Part shown: positions 17,023 through 26,524 of the stretch, piece by piece | Numbering within the stretch: the stretch's first letter is position 1 | Layout of the letters: each line of letters starts with the position of its first letter | DNA from: Shewanella mesophila | GTDB lineage: Bacteria > Pseudomonadota > Gammaproteobacteria > Enterobacterales > Shewanellaceae | NCBI RefSeq assembly: GCF_019457515.1 | Contig: NZ_CP080421.1 | Location: 558,001 to 622,000, forward strand | Length of the DNA stretch: 64,000 nucleotides | Direction of reading: 5' to 3' | Position numbers and translations under genes: made by a program | Notes under the pieces: generated by a model | What the model was told of the DNA's origin: nothing | The model's database searches: none | The model's input: the letters and a program-made list of their open reading frames with translations, nothing else

Positions 17023-20000
17023 ATGCTACAGAAATTAATAGATGCTGCGATCCGCAACCGTCTCTTGGTGGTCTTGGCGCTACTGTGTGCCGTTGTCGCC
17101 AGCGTGGTTATGCTGCCAAAGCTTAATCTCGACGCCTTTCCTGATGTAACCAATGTGCAGGTGACGGTTAACACAGCTGCTGAAGGTTTAGCCGCCGAAG
17201 AGGTGGAGAAACTGATTAGTTACCCCGTCGAGTCGGCCATGTATGCCTTGCCTGATGTGACGGAAGTGCGCTCGCTGTCGCGCACCGGTTTGTCGATAGT
17301 GACCGTGGTGTTTGCCGAAGGCACTGATATCTACTTTGCGCGCCAGCAGGTGTTTGAGCAACTACAAGCGGCCAGAGAGATGATCCCTGATGGTGTCGGG
17401 GTGCCAGAAATTGGCCCCAATACGTCAGGATTAGGCCAGATATATCAGTACATTTTACGTGCAAGCCCAGAGTCAGGTGTCGATGCATCAGAGCTAAGAA
17501 GCCTAAATGATTATTTGGTTAAACTGATCATGATGCCCGTTGGCGGTGTGACTGATGTGCTCTCCTTTGGCGGTGAAGTGCGTCAGTATCAAGTGCAGAT
17601 AGAGCCAAACAAGCTGCGTAGTTATGGACTGTCTATGGCACAGGTGACAGATGCGTTAGAGAGTAGTAACCGCAACGCGGGTGGTTGGTTTATGGACCAA
17701 GGCCAAGAGCAGTTGGTGGTGCGGGGATATGGTTTATTGCCCGCTGGCGATGCCGGTCTTAAAGCGATTAGGCTAATTCCGCTAACCGAAGTGGCGGGTA
17801 CCCCCGTGCGCGTCAGCGATATTGCCAAAGTGAATTATGGCAGTGAGATCCGTGTGGGTGCTGTGACCATGACGCGGCGTGACGATGCTGGCAATGCCCA
17901 GAACTTGGGAGAAGTGGTTGCGGGCGTGGTGCTTAAACGTATGGGGGCTAACACTAAAGCAACCATCGATGATATTACGGCGAGAACCACGCTGATTGAG
18001 CAAGCACTGCCAGAGGGCGTATCGTTTGAGGTGTTTTACGATCAAGCAGACTTGGTCAATCAAGCGGTGAAAACGGTGCGCGATGCACTGTTAATGGCCT
18101 TTGTGTTTATTGTGGTGATCCTCGCGCTATTTCTGGTCAACATCCGCGCCACCATGCTGGTGTTGCTATCCATTCCCGTGTCGATAGGTCTTGCCTTGAT
18201 GGTGATGGCCTATTTCGGCATGTCGGCTAACTTGATGTCACTGGGCGGTTTGGCCGTGGCCATTGGGATGCTGGTCGATGGCTCGGTGGTGATGGTGGAG
18301 AATATCTTTAAGCATCTTACCCAGCCGGACAGACGCCATCTTGTTGAGGCGCAGGCTCGTTCTGCTGGCGAGCGCGATCCGCACCATGCCGACTTAGACG
18401 GCCTTGGCGAAGGTGGACGTGGTGGCATTGCGATGCGGGTGATGCTGGCGGCTAAAGAGGTATGCAGTCCTATCTTTTTTGCCACCGCCATTATCATTGT
18501 GGTGTTTGCGCCGCTGTTTGCCCTAGAAGGGGTTGAGGGCAAGCTGTTTCAGCCGATGGCCGTTAGTATCATCTTAGCGATGATCTCGGCCCTGCTGGTG
18601 GCATTGATTGCCGTGCCTGCATTGGCCGTGTATGCATTTAAACGTGGTGTAACGCTTAGGCAAAGTGCCTTACTCACACCGATCGAGTCGGGCTATCGCA
18701 AGCTGCTTGCCATCACGATGGCGCATCCAAAGGTTGTGGTGATAACGGCGCTGCTGATGTTTGCCATGAGCATGGTGTTATTGCCACGGCTAGGCACTGA
18801 GTTTGTGCCCGAACTAGAGGAGGGCACTATTAATCTGCGTGTCACGTTGGCGCCTACTGCCAGCTTAGGTACGTCATTAACGGTTGCACCTAAGTTGGAG
18901 CAGATGTTGCTCGAATTTCCGGAGGTGAAATATGCCTTGAGCCGTATAGGGGCTCCAGAGCTAGGTGGCGACCCAGAACCTGTGAGCAATATTGAGATCT
19001 ATATTGGCCTAAAACCCATTGAAGAGTGGCAATCGGCGAGCAATCGTTTTGAGCTGCAACGTCTGATGGAGCAAAAATTAAGTGTGTTCCCCGGACTATT
19101 GCTGACCTTCTCACAGCCCATTGCTACGCGGGTGGATGAGCTGCTATCAGGGGTGAAGGCTCAACTTGCGATTAAGATATTTGGCCCCGATCTCGAGGTG
19201 TTATCTGAAAAGGGCCAAGTGCTGACCGATCTTGTTAGTCGAGTCTCTGGTGCCGTAGATGTGTCGCTGGAGCAGGTGTCGGGTGAAGCGCAATTAGTCG
19301 TGCGGCCTAAGCGGGACCTGCTTGCGCGTTATGGTATCAGTGTCGATGAGGTGATGACTCTCGTGAGTCAGGGCGTTGGTGGTGTCAGCGCCGGACAAGT
19401 GATCGATGGCAATGCCAGATACGATATCAATGTGCGTTTAGCACCTGAATATCGCAGTGCACCCGATGCGTTAGGGGATCTGCTGCTTAATGGTGTTAAC
19501 GGTGCGACGGTACGTTTGGCAGAAGTGGCCGATGTGGTGATTGAGATGGCCCCGCCGAATATTCGTCGTGACGATGTACAGCGCCGTGTCGTGGTGCAGG
19601 CCAACGTCGCAGGTCGGGATATGGGATCGGTTGTTAATGATATCTATGCCATCGTACCGCAAGCAGAGCTCCCACCCGGTTATACCGTGGTGGTCGGTGG
19701 CCAGTATGAGAACCAGCAGCGTGCGCAGCAAAAGTTGATGCTAGTGGTGCCTATCTCTATTGCGTTGATTGCCTTGCTGCTCTACTTCTCATTTGGTTCC
19801 ATTAAGCAAGTGGGGCTCATTATGGCTAACGTTCCATTGGCCTTAATCGGTGGTATTGTTGCGCTCTATTTCAGCGGTACATACCTGTCGGTGCCCAGCT
19901 CGATAGGCTTTATCACCCTGTTTGGTGTGGCAGTGCTCAATGGCGTGGTATTGGTCGATTCTATCAATCAGCGCCGCGCCGCGGGTGAGCCACTTTATAC

Positions 20001-20253
20001 CTGTGTGTATGAAGGCACCGTCGGGCGTCTGCGACCAGTATTGATGACGGCGCTGACTTCCGCTTTAGGTCTTATTCCTATTCTATTCTCTAGTGGCGTA
20101 GGCAGTGAGATTCAACAGCCACTCGCTGTGGTGATCATCGGTGGCCTATTTAGCTCGACAGCACTGACACTGCTAGTACTGCCGACTCTGTATCGTTGGC
20201 TGTATCAAAGCAGTACGCTCAAGGGCGATAAGGAGCTAGAAGCCTTGGATTAA
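17023..20253 (+). CDS. czcA: Heavy-metal efflux RND pump, CzcA/CusA family
   Basis: A 1076-residue proton-driven pump with the twelve-helix RND layout: one N-terminal helix, a large periplasmic loop, helices at about residues 345-560, a second periplasmic loop, and helices near the end. Helix 4 carries AIGMLVDGSVVMVEN (residues 413-427). Cobalt/zinc/cadmium pumps of the CzcA type usually read DFG...DGA there, while the copper/silver pump CusA reads AIG...DA. This protein mixes the two, so its metal cannot be assigned safely. A loop at about residues 440-470 is rich in histidine, aspartate and glycine. The gene ends the operon before a strong terminator. Confidence 0.9.
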   Translation: MLQKLIDAAIRNRLLVVLALLCAVVASVVMLPKLNLDAFPDVTNVQVTVNTAAEGLAAEEVEKLISYPVESAMYALPDVTEVRSLSRTGLSIVTVVFAEGTDIYFARQQVFEQLQAAREMIPDGVGVPEIGPNTSGLGQIYQYILRASPESGVDASELRSLNDYLVKLIMMPVGGVTDVLSFGGEVRQYQVQIEPNKLRSYGLSMAQVTDALESSNRNAGGWFMDQGQEQLVVRGYGLLPAGDAGLKAIRLIPLTEVAGTPVRVSDIAKVNYGSEIRVGAVTMTRRDDAGNAQNLGEVVAGVVLKRMGANTKATIDDITARTTLIEQALPEGVSFEVFYDQADLVNQAVKTVRDALLMAFVFIVVILALFLVNIRATMLVLLSIPVSIGLALMVMAYFGMSANLMSLGGLAVAIGMLVDGSVVMVENIFKHLTQPDRRHLVEAQARSAGERDPHHADLDGLGEGGRGGIAMRVMLAAKEVCSPIFFATAIIIVVFAPLFALEGVEGKLFQPMAVSIILAMISALLVALIAVPALAVYAFKRGVTLRQSALLTPIESGYRKLLAITMAHPKVVVITALLMFAMSMVLLPRLGTEFVPELEEGTINLRVTLAPTASLGTSLTVAPKLEQMLLEFPEVKYALSRIGAPELGGDPEPVSNIEIYIGLKPIEEWQSASNRFELQRLMEQKLSVFPGLLLTFSQPIATRVDELLSGVKAQLAIKIFGPDLEVLSEKGQVLTDLVSRVSGAVDVSLEQVSGEAQLVVRPKRDLLARYGISVDEVMTLVSQGVGGVSAGQVIDGNARYDINVRLAPEYRSAPDALGDLLLNGVNGATVRLAEVADVVIEMAPPNIRRDDVQRRVVVQANVAGRDMGSVVNDIYAIVPQAELPPGYTVVVGGQYENQQRAQQKLMLVVPISIALIALLLYFSFGSIKQVGLIMANVPLALIGGIVALYFSGTYLSVPSSIGFITLFGVAVLNGVVLVDSINQRRAAGEPLYTCVYEGTVGRLRPVLMTALTSALGLIPILFSSGVGSEIQQPLAVVIIGGLFSSTALTLLVLPTLYRWLYQSSTLKGDKELEALD

Positions 20254-20432
20254 GCCACATAGGGGTTGAGTTAACCGAGCCGTTTTACCTGGACCGTTTT
20301 ATATCGACCAAGGAGGGGCAGAGAATGCCAGATCAGAAAGCGCCTCTAGGCACTCGCTGCATGAAATTGGCTGGTGGAGGCAGTGTATACACCTGTTGAG
20401 TCAAGCTGTATCACAATCAATTTAAATGAGCT

Positions 20433-20473
20433 AAAAAGGGCGCTGGATTGGTGACAATCCGCGCCCTTTTTTT
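20433..20473. terminator. Bidirectional intrinsic terminator
   Basis: GGGCGC (20438-20443) pairs with GCGCCC (20461-20466), with GGATT and AATCC extending the stem. An A-run lies on the left (20433-20437) and a T-run on the right (20467-20473), so the element can end the czc transcript on the plus strand and the desulfurase-fusion transcript on the minus strand. Confidence 0.9.
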
Positions 20474-20484
20474 GAAACGATAGG

Positions 20485-22761
20485 TTAACTACTTAATGCA
20501 TAGCCACCTTTAAGGTGAGCTATGTTGCTAAAACCTAGGCGGTGCATGGCTTGAGCCGCCACCATAGAGCGACTACCACTACGACAGACTAAGACCCACT
20601 CATCTTGCTTGTCATGCTGATGCTGCTGAATAAACTGCACCAGTCGTGTCATTGGGATATTAATGCTGTGTTCGCTCAATTCACCGAGTTCATGTTGCAA
20701 AGCGTATTCATGGGGCTCACGAATATCCAGGAGTTTGATTGTCCGTGCTTGCTGAAACTGCTGCTTAAGACTGCTAGCATCGTACTCTTTGATCACGGCT
20801 TTATCGCAACTTCCAGTGTAGGCACCGCAGATGATCTCTGTGCCCATCTCATCATTGAGATGGGTATCGAGTTGCGCTTTTTGCTGCTCAAATAGGCCAA
20901 CTGGCATCACGCCATTGATGGTCTCGTCAAGCAGTGCATTACGAGTAAACTCAGCGCCAAAACTGGTGGTAAACTCATTATTGTAGTCGTGGCTTGGGCA
21001 CAATAAGGTGTGGTTGCCAATCAAGCTGTGCAGCAGTTTTAGGCTGTAAAACATCTGTTTAGCACAGCTGGAATCAAAGTTGGTTCTGCCTAGGCTGCCC
21101 ATTAATATCATGTCACCGCAGAAGGCAAACAAGACAGTGCCTTGTGGGTTAACCAGCAATAGGCTGATGCTGTCTTTGGTGTGGCCTGGTGTGGCCAGCT
21201 TAATCAGTGTCAACTCGCCAAGCTTAACCGCTTGCACTGGGCGACCGCCAATATCGGTTAATGTATGGTCTGCTGGCCAACCAAGGTGATCGGCTGCCTG
21301 CAGCGGTAAGTAGCGCTCGGCTAATGCAGCGCGGCCCGAGACATGATCGGCGTGACCATGAGTGTCGATAAAGGCGATAGGCGTTAATTGCTGACACTGC
21401 AACAGGGTGTCAATGCGCTGCTCTAGCTCTGGCAGAGGGTCGATGATCAGCGCTTGTTTACTCTTGTGATCGGCATAAATCCAAGTGCAACTAGCACCTG
21501 ACTTGAGCTGTACTAAACCATTGAGTGGGGTTTTATCCTGCACATTCGCATCAATCTTTAATGATAGACAACTATTGCCAAGGGCATTAGCGGCCGATTG
21601 AATTCGCTCGCAGGCTAGATCGACTTCTGCTTGTGTCATGGCGGGGCCAAATGAGAGGCGAATGGCGGATTCGCTTTGCCACGCGGGCAATCCCATGGCA
21701 TCGAGAACAAAGCTGCGTGTGACTTTCGAGCTACAGGCAGAACCTGAGCTGACACTAATATTGGCGGCATCGAACAGATTCATGATCTCTTTACTACTAA
21801 AACCCGGCACGGCGAAATTGAGTGTGGTGGGAACGCTATTGCTAAAGCTGTGGTTAAATACAATGGTTGGAAATGCGCGCTGCAGCGCCTGGGTGAGCTG
21901 CGTCCGGTAGCTATGCAAGCTTGCTATTGGAAAGAACGCACTATCATCCTGGTTGAGCAGCATCTCAAACACCACGTTTAACGCCGCCATACCAGGCAGA
22001 TTTTCGGTGCCAGAACGAAGGCCGCCCTCTTGACCACCGCCTGCAATAAATGGGGTAAACGGCGCACTTTCGCGAATATATACAAAGCCTATACCTTTTG
22101 GGGCGTAGAGTTTATGGCCACTAAACGGTGCGTAATCTATGCTGGTTTCTGCCAGATTTAAGGCTCGCTTCCCGAGTGCTTGGACGCAATCTACCATCCA
22201 AAACAGATCGGGATTATGCTGACGAATGAGGCAGTCTAATGCGGCTAAGTCTTGGTAGACACCAGTTTCGTTATTCACCGCCATGGTGCAGATCATTAAG
22301 GCATTCGCCGCCTCTTGGGCGATAAAGTCACGATCCAGCTCACCGCTGCCGTCCACTGGAATCGCTTTGAGCTCGGCATTGATACCCAATAGTTGGTTCC
22401 AGTGCGCTAACGAGTTCGGTACGGCTTTATGTTCTGTGGCGCCGTAAAGTAGGGTGTAGTTTTTGTTTGGCTTTAGTGATGCCTTAGCGTGAACTAGCGC
22501 AGACAAAATAGCCGTTTGTATCCCTTCGGTTGCGCCGCTGGTAAAGATAATTTTGCCTTGGTTTGCACCGAGTAATTGCTTTGCATTATGTCTGGTTTGC
22601 TCCATAAGGCTTTTTGCTTTGAGGCCTGTGATATGGCTACTCGATGGATTGCCAAATAGCTCCTCCATCGCGCTCATGGCAGCTTTGGCGGCTTGTGGCA
22701 GAACAGGGGTAGTGGCGTTGGCGTCGAGATAAATTTGGCTAAGGCTGGTGGTTTGGCTCAT
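20485..22761 (-). CDS. Cysteine desulfurase - persulfide dioxygenase-like (ETHE1) - rhodanese fusion
   Basis: A 758-residue, three-domain protein. Residues 1-395 are a class V aminotransferase/cysteine desulfurase (IscS/NifS type): YLDANATTP start, PLP lysine K217 in SGHK, and catalytic loop SSGSACSS with C343. Residues 410-625 are a metallo-beta-lactamase domain of ETHE1/CstB type: THGHADH (H468, H470, D472, H473), H527 in TPGHT, D550 in FCGD, GRTNF, and H591 in PSHDY. Residues 665-758 are a rhodanese domain with active-site C726 in VCRSGSRS. From family knowledge, the first domain takes sulfur from cysteine as persulfide, the second oxidises glutathione or other persulfides, and the third transfers sulfur. 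All key residues are present, so each domain looks active. Single gene with an FNR-like box about 100 bases upstream. Confidence 0.92.
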   Translation of the reverse strand: MSQTTSLSQIYLDANATTPVLPQAAKAAMSAMEELFGNPSSSHITGLKAKSLMEQTRHNAKQLLGANQGKIIFTSGATEGIQTAILSALVHAKASLKPNKNYTLLYGATEHKAVPNSLAHWNQLLGINAELKAIPVDGSGELDRDFIAQEAANALMICTMAVNNETGVYQDLAALDCLIRQHNPDLFWMVDCVQALGKRALNLAETSIDYAPFSGHKLYAPKGIGFVYIRESAPFTPFIAGGGQEGGLRSGTENLPGMAALNVVFEMLLNQDDSAFFPIASLHSYRTQLTQALQRAFPTIVFNHSFSNSVPTTLNFAVPGFSSKEIMNLFDAANISVSSGSACSSKVTRSFVLDAMGLPAWQSESAIRLSFGPAMTQAEVDLACERIQSAANALGNSCLSLKIDANVQDKTPLNGLVQLKSGASCTWIYADHKSKQALIIDPLPELEQRIDTLLQCQQLTPIAFIDTHGHADHVSGRAALAERYLPLQAADHLGWPADHTLTDIGGRPVQAVKLGELTLIKLATPGHTKDSISLLLVNPQGTVLFAFCGDMILMGSLGRTNFDSSCAKQMFYSLKLLHSLIGNHTLLCPSHDYNNEFTTSFGAEFTRNALLDETINGVMPVGLFEQQKAQLDTHLNDEMGTEIICGAYTGSCDKAVIKEYDASSLKQQFQQARTIKLLDIREPHEYALQHELGELSEHSINIPMTRLVQFIQQHQHDKQDEWVLVCRSGSRSMVAAQAMHRLGFSNIAHLKGGYALSS

Positions 22762-22858
22762 GGGATACTCACAAAATTATTTTTATTATTAGAAAAAAGA
22801 CCCATATAACAAAATGGAATAACTAATTCGATGCGGCTATATTAGCAGGTTGTGCGTA

Positions 22859-22872
22859 TTGATCAAGATCAC
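22859..22872. promoter_or_regulatory. FNR/CRP-like box upstream of the desulfurase fusion
   Basis: TTGAT-CAAG-ATCAC matches the FNR consensus TTGAT-N4-ATCAA at 9 of 10 positions. Read on the minus strand it begins TGTGATC, one half of a CRP site, so either regulator could bind. It lies about 98-111 bases upstream of the start codon. Confidence 0.45.
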
Positions 22873-22989
22873 ATTTTTAGGTTGCGAGTTGGTGGGAGCA
22901 GTTGGGAGTATTAGTCTTGTTGTGGAGGTTTTTAAGCGAAGTTAATATCGCTAAATATGGGAACGATTTGGTGGTGTTGATATTAAAGA

Positions 22990-23008
22990 GCCTCCCGTTG
23001 ATGGAGGC
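22990..23008. terminator. Hairpin downstream of the YhcH-family gene
   Basis: GCCTCC (22990-22995) and GGAGGC (23003-23008) pair around a 7-base loop. On the minus strand a short TCTTTAA tract follows, consistent with termination of the YhcH-family transcript. Confidence 0.6.
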
Positions 23009-23050
23009 TTTAGCTATTGCTTCACAGGTTTAAAGGTGGTGCTTTTGGTG

Positions 23051-23512
23051 TTAAATTTTTACTTTAATCACCACTTTTCTTACCGTTTTAGGTGTGGCTG
23101 AAGTGCCAGGCATATGCATGTCTTGTGGGAAAAACAGGGCAAACATCCCTGCTTTTAAGGGGATAAATGCCGCACCGTCTTTATTGGACTCATAATCATA
23201 CTCTGCGTAGTCGTGTTTCTCAAAGTAGGGTCTTGATGGTGTCTGATCCGCAAGCGGCAGATAACCAAACTCCTCTTCACCGCTGACCACATATTGCACG
23301 TCGATATAGCGGCGGTGTACCTCAAAAGGCTCCACTTCTCTTGGCTTAGTTTCATAGTCGTTAACGATAACAAACAGATCTTTGCCGTCGAGTTCATAGG
23401 TACCCACTTCGAGTCGGCTGAAGTCGGTATCGACCAAGTGCTTAAGTGCTGTAGCGATGCGTGGACCAAGGTGGGTGTATTGTTCAATATTATCGAGAGT
23501 GTCTACTATCAT
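23051..23512 (-). CDS. YhcH/YjgK/YiaL family protein (DUF386)
   Basis: A 153-residue cupin-like protein. VHRRYIDVQYVVSGEEEFGY and the late FALFFPQDMHMPG block are typical of the YhcH/YjgK/YiaL family, which includes the EbgC subunit and NanQ, a sialic acid anomerase. Histidine and glutamate residues in those blocks form a metal-binding cupin site in relatives. No sialic acid or sugar genes lie beside it, so its substrate is unknown. Confidence 0.85.
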   Translation of the reverse strand: MIVDTLDNIEQYTHLGPRIATALKHLVDTDFSRLEVGTYELDGKDLFVIVNDYETKPREVEPFEVHRRYIDVQYVVSGEEEFGYLPLADQTPSRPYFEKHDYAEYDYESNKDGAAFIPLKAGMFALFFPQDMHMPGTSATPKTVRKVVIKVKI

Positions 23513-23576
23513 GGCTAAAAGTCGGTGAGTTAAATAAAGGATTAGTTTAGCAAGCTTTTTAGCGCTCTAGGTAGCA

Positions 23577-24599
23577 TTAGCTTCCGGGGATAGCAATATT
23601 GCATGATTGCCTAAAATCCTTCCACCATTTAACGTGGTGCTTCATCTGCCGTTTGAGTTGTGCGGGCAAGGCATCGTCGTCATCAGCAAAGTGAGCATTA
23701 ACATAGTCCTGATAAATGGTGCCCTCAAAAAGTTGCTGCATCGGCTGACTTAAACGGTAATGCAGTTGATTTAGTTGGGATAGATAAGCCTGAGTTTGAG
23801 CCAGATAGTATTTGTGAAACACATTTTGCAAAATTGTTTGTTGCTGATTTGCATGGCCCGGACGGCAAGCGGCGCGGGCTTGATGTTGAAATAAATAATC
23901 ATTGAGTTCCCTCAGCTCAAACACACTCACCGATAGTGATCTTAGGTATTGGTTGAGTAGGGGATGACGGTGAAAGATAGCTAAGGTCTGCTCTAAATCA
24001 TCGATTTCAATTTGCTGCCAATCTTGGGTGATGATCTGCAGCTTAATGCCATTGAGCTGAGTCAGTGCACTCTCAAATTCAAGCCTACCATACTGCATCT
24101 CATCTAGCGTGAGCGAGTCGTAACCGATGAATAACCGCTTGTTGATGCTTCTATCGCGTGTCAGCATTTGGATAAAAACATCGAGCGCCTGCTGCTGCTT
24201 TTGCGCAAGGCCTTGCCTCTGTGTGGCGATGAGTGCCGCATCGTCAAGGCTTGCTATGCATGCAGGGGCGAGTTGAATAAAACGAATATGATAAATGAGT
24301 CGTTGGCTTGGGGGCGCGACCTTGCCAAGGGAACTGTTGTGGTTCGCAATGAGTTCACCGAGTTTACAATGGTTGAGCTTAAAGCTTTGTAAGATTGAGA
24401 TGTTCAAACGTGAAGGCATTTGGTGAGCGGCTTTAGGCAAGATTAATGGGGCAAAGTCGGTCGACTCGAACGGAACCTCTAATACTGCTTCAAGCCGTTT
24501 GGTGTAATCATGCCAAACGTAGTCGGCATCTCTATCTGGCTGACAGCCACAAAGTAAAAACGCCGCTATAAGTATGAGGGCTGCTGTTTTTGCAGTCAT
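23577..24599 (-). CDS. DUF3080 lipoprotein
   Basis: A protein of about 340 residues with a lipoprotein signal (FLLCGC lipobox near residue 18), then largely helical sequence with NHCKLGELIANHNSSLGKV, a characteristic early block of DUF3080 proteins of gammaproteobacteria. Function unknown; it should be anchored to a membrane facing the periplasm. I use the ATG at 24599, because the upstream ATG at 24620 lacks a ribosome site and adds charged residues before the signal. Confidence 0.75.
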   Translation of the reverse strand: MTAKTAALILIAAFLLCGCQPDRDADYVWHDYTKRLEAVLEVPFESTDFAPLILPKAAHQMPSRLNISILQSFKLNHCKLGELIANHNSSLGKVAPPSQRLIYHIRFIQLAPACIASLDDAALIATQRQGLAQKQQQALDVFIQMLTRDRSINKRLFIGYDSLTLDEMQYGRLEFESALTQLNGIKLQIITQDWQQIEIDDLEQTLAIFHRHPLLNQYLRSLSVSVFELRELNDYLFQHQARAACRPGHANQQQTILQNVFHKYYLAQTQAYLSQLNQLHYRLSQPMQQLFEGTIYQDYVNAHFADDDDALPAQLKRQMKHHVKWWKDFRQSCNIAIPGS

Positions 24600-24675
24600 A
24601 ATCGCATCGCCCCGCTGCATAAATTTATCTTACAATATAGCGGCTAAGCGCATCGGTAACATCATTGTCTGTGCG

Positions 24676-25131
24676 CTAGGGCTTGTGCATGACTAGGCTA
24701 GAGTTGACCTCAAAGGCGATGCCATGAGTTTCAAAGGCTGACTTGAGTGCAGCAGCAGTTTTGGAGTGAGGCTTTAGTGGAAAGCTGATTTTGCCTCTTG
24801 TGCCATGAATAAACAGATGATCACCGAGCAGGCGAACTGAGTTTATCTCATCAAAACTTAACCGCAGATCGCGAGGCTGAGTGAAATCACTCTCTACAGA
24901 CATCTTGATAAAGTTAACCGACTTAGCCGAGAAAATGATTTTTTGGCTGTTAATCGCTACGGCCCAATAAAGCATTGCAATGCTATATGCTGCAAATAGC
25001 AGGTATTCTGCGAAGCTCTCTCGTTGCTTAATAAAAAAGTTAATGCCAACCAATACTATCGTTAGGGTAATAATAAAACGCCCTAAGGTTTTATAGGGCC
25101 TAATGCAGATGTTTTCGTGTAACGTATCCAT
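24676..25131 (-). CDS. Hypothetical membrane protein with two N-terminal helices
   Basis: A 151-residue protein I do not recognise. Two adjacent membrane helices (about residues 17-34 and 40-60) are followed by a cytoplasmic domain of mainly beta strands (KIIFSAKSVNFI, LRLSFDEINSVRLLGDHLFI, GKISFPL). The layout resembles PH-like-domain membrane proteins. No motif gives a function. Confidence 0.6.
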   Translation of the reverse strand: MDTLHENICIRPYKTLGRFIITLTIVLVGINFFIKQRESFAEYLLFAAYSIAMLYWAVAINSQKIIFSAKSVNFIKMSVESDFTQPRDLRLSFDEINSVRLLGDHLFIHGTRGKISFPLKPHSKTAAALKSAFETHGIAFEVNSSLVMHKP

Positions 25132-25247
25132 TGTCGTTCTCCCTGTGACTTCCTGCCACAGCGGTATTTTAGAACACTGACCAATGACAACCCAAGTAAA
25201 ATTCCTTTAATATGCTATTTTTTTACAAAATAGAGGGAGACCGCAGG

Positions 25248-26315
25248 GTGCCTAATTTTAAGCCAAGAGTTCGTTTTCTTGCGGGCCCAACGGCCTTTAA
25301 ACTGATCCGTGAGCGAGGCCTGAATCCTGCACTATTTTCTCAATTGCTGGCGGCATCGGGTGGCCCTAAATGGATCGGGCTTGCGGCTTTAGATCGTCTG
25401 CTATTTAGTGAGTTTTTTAAAGATAGAGATAAACCGCTACATACCTTAGGTGCATCATCTGGGGCATGGCGTTTAGCTTGTCTGGCACAAGATGATCCGC
25501 TCTTGGCCTATGATCGCTTAGAGCGAGCCTATATTCAGCAGCGATATGATGTGAAGCCGACACCTCGCCAAGTCTCGGATCAAGTTACAGGGATTATTGA
25601 TGAGATATTGGGCGATAATGCAGGTCGGGATATCCTTGATAACCCAATCATTAATAGTCACTTTATTGCGTGCAGAGCGAGACATTTAAGTGCTCTGCCT
25701 AATCGTGTGGCATTAGGCTTAGGGCTGACAACCACAGCGATAAGCAACCTGCTAAGCCGAAAAACCTTAGGGCTGCATTTTCAGCGCTATCTTTTTGGTC
25801 GTGAGCTCGTCGATTCTCCTTTTTCCTCACTGCAAGACCTACCGAGCCATTATGTGGATCTCGGACCAAATAACATTAAGCAAGTTTTGCTCGCTACGGG
25901 ATCTATCCCTTGGGTATTAGCGCCCGTTAAACAGATCTCTGGTGCACCAAAAGGTGACTACTATGACGGTGGGATTACCGATTATCACTTTGACCTGCCG
26001 ATTGAGGGCGCGGATGGGTTGACCCTCTATCCGCACTTTAACAGCAATATATTGCCTGGCTGGTTTGATAAATCCCTATCTTGGCGTCGTGCCAAAGCCA
26101 ATTATCATAATGCGTTAATTTTGGTGCCAAGCCATGAGTTCCTTGCCGCTTTACCCTACGGAAAATTGCCCGATCGTCGGGATTTTTCATGTTTAAGCAG
26201 TGATGAAAGAATTCGCTACTGGCAACAAGCCGCGACCATGAGTCGGGTGTTAGCCGATGATTTTTATGCCATTTGGCAAAGAGGTGAGATCGCACAACAT
26301 ATGGAGCCGTTTTAG
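25248..26315 (+). CDS. Patatin-like phospholipase
   Basis: A protein of about 355 residues with the patatin Ser-Asp dyad: the nucleophile elbow GASSG (Ser70 from the chosen start) and DGG in YYDGGITDYHF. An oxyanion-type glycine segment, AASGGPKW, precedes it. Such enzymes hydrolyse acyl esters of lipids. No signal peptide is seen. I chose GTG at 25248, which has GAGGGA 9-14 bases upstream. An ATG at 25212 has no ribosome site and lies in an AT-rich leader. Confidence 0.8.
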   Translation: MPNFKPRVRFLAGPTAFKLIRERGLNPALFSQLLAASGGPKWIGLAALDRLLFSEFFKDRDKPLHTLGASSGAWRLACLAQDDPLLAYDRLERAYIQQRYDVKPTPRQVSDQVTGIIDEILGDNAGRDILDNPIINSHFIACRARHLSALPNRVALGLGLTTTAISNLLSRKTLGLHFQRYLFGRELVDSPFSSLQDLPSHYVDLGPNNIKQVLLATGSIPWVLAPVKQISGAPKGDYYDGGITDYHFDLPIEGADGLTLYPHFNSNILPGWFDKSLSWRRAKANYHNALILVPSHEFLAALPYGKLPDRRDFSCLSSDERIRYWQQAATMSRVLADDFYAIWQRGEIAQHMEPF

Positions 26316-26524
26316 ATTGAGTCATCACTGCAACAAAATGGCTTATGCCTAGGTCTAATGAGAGAATGGAGTGCCGTTTGATTGGCATGGTTAGCCTAAT
26401 TCAGTAATGAGTTTACAGCAGCAATTTTTGCTAGCTGCTACACTTTACTATTATTGCTTCAGGTCAAAATTCAACCGCTTTTGAGAGGTGTGTTAGGCGA
26501 GTGACCCTGGAGAAGGAGGTTGCT

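Noticed and set aside
17216..19731. Several 60-110-codon frames opposite czcA
   Set aside because: They are shadows of a long, GC-richer gene, with no start signals or domains.
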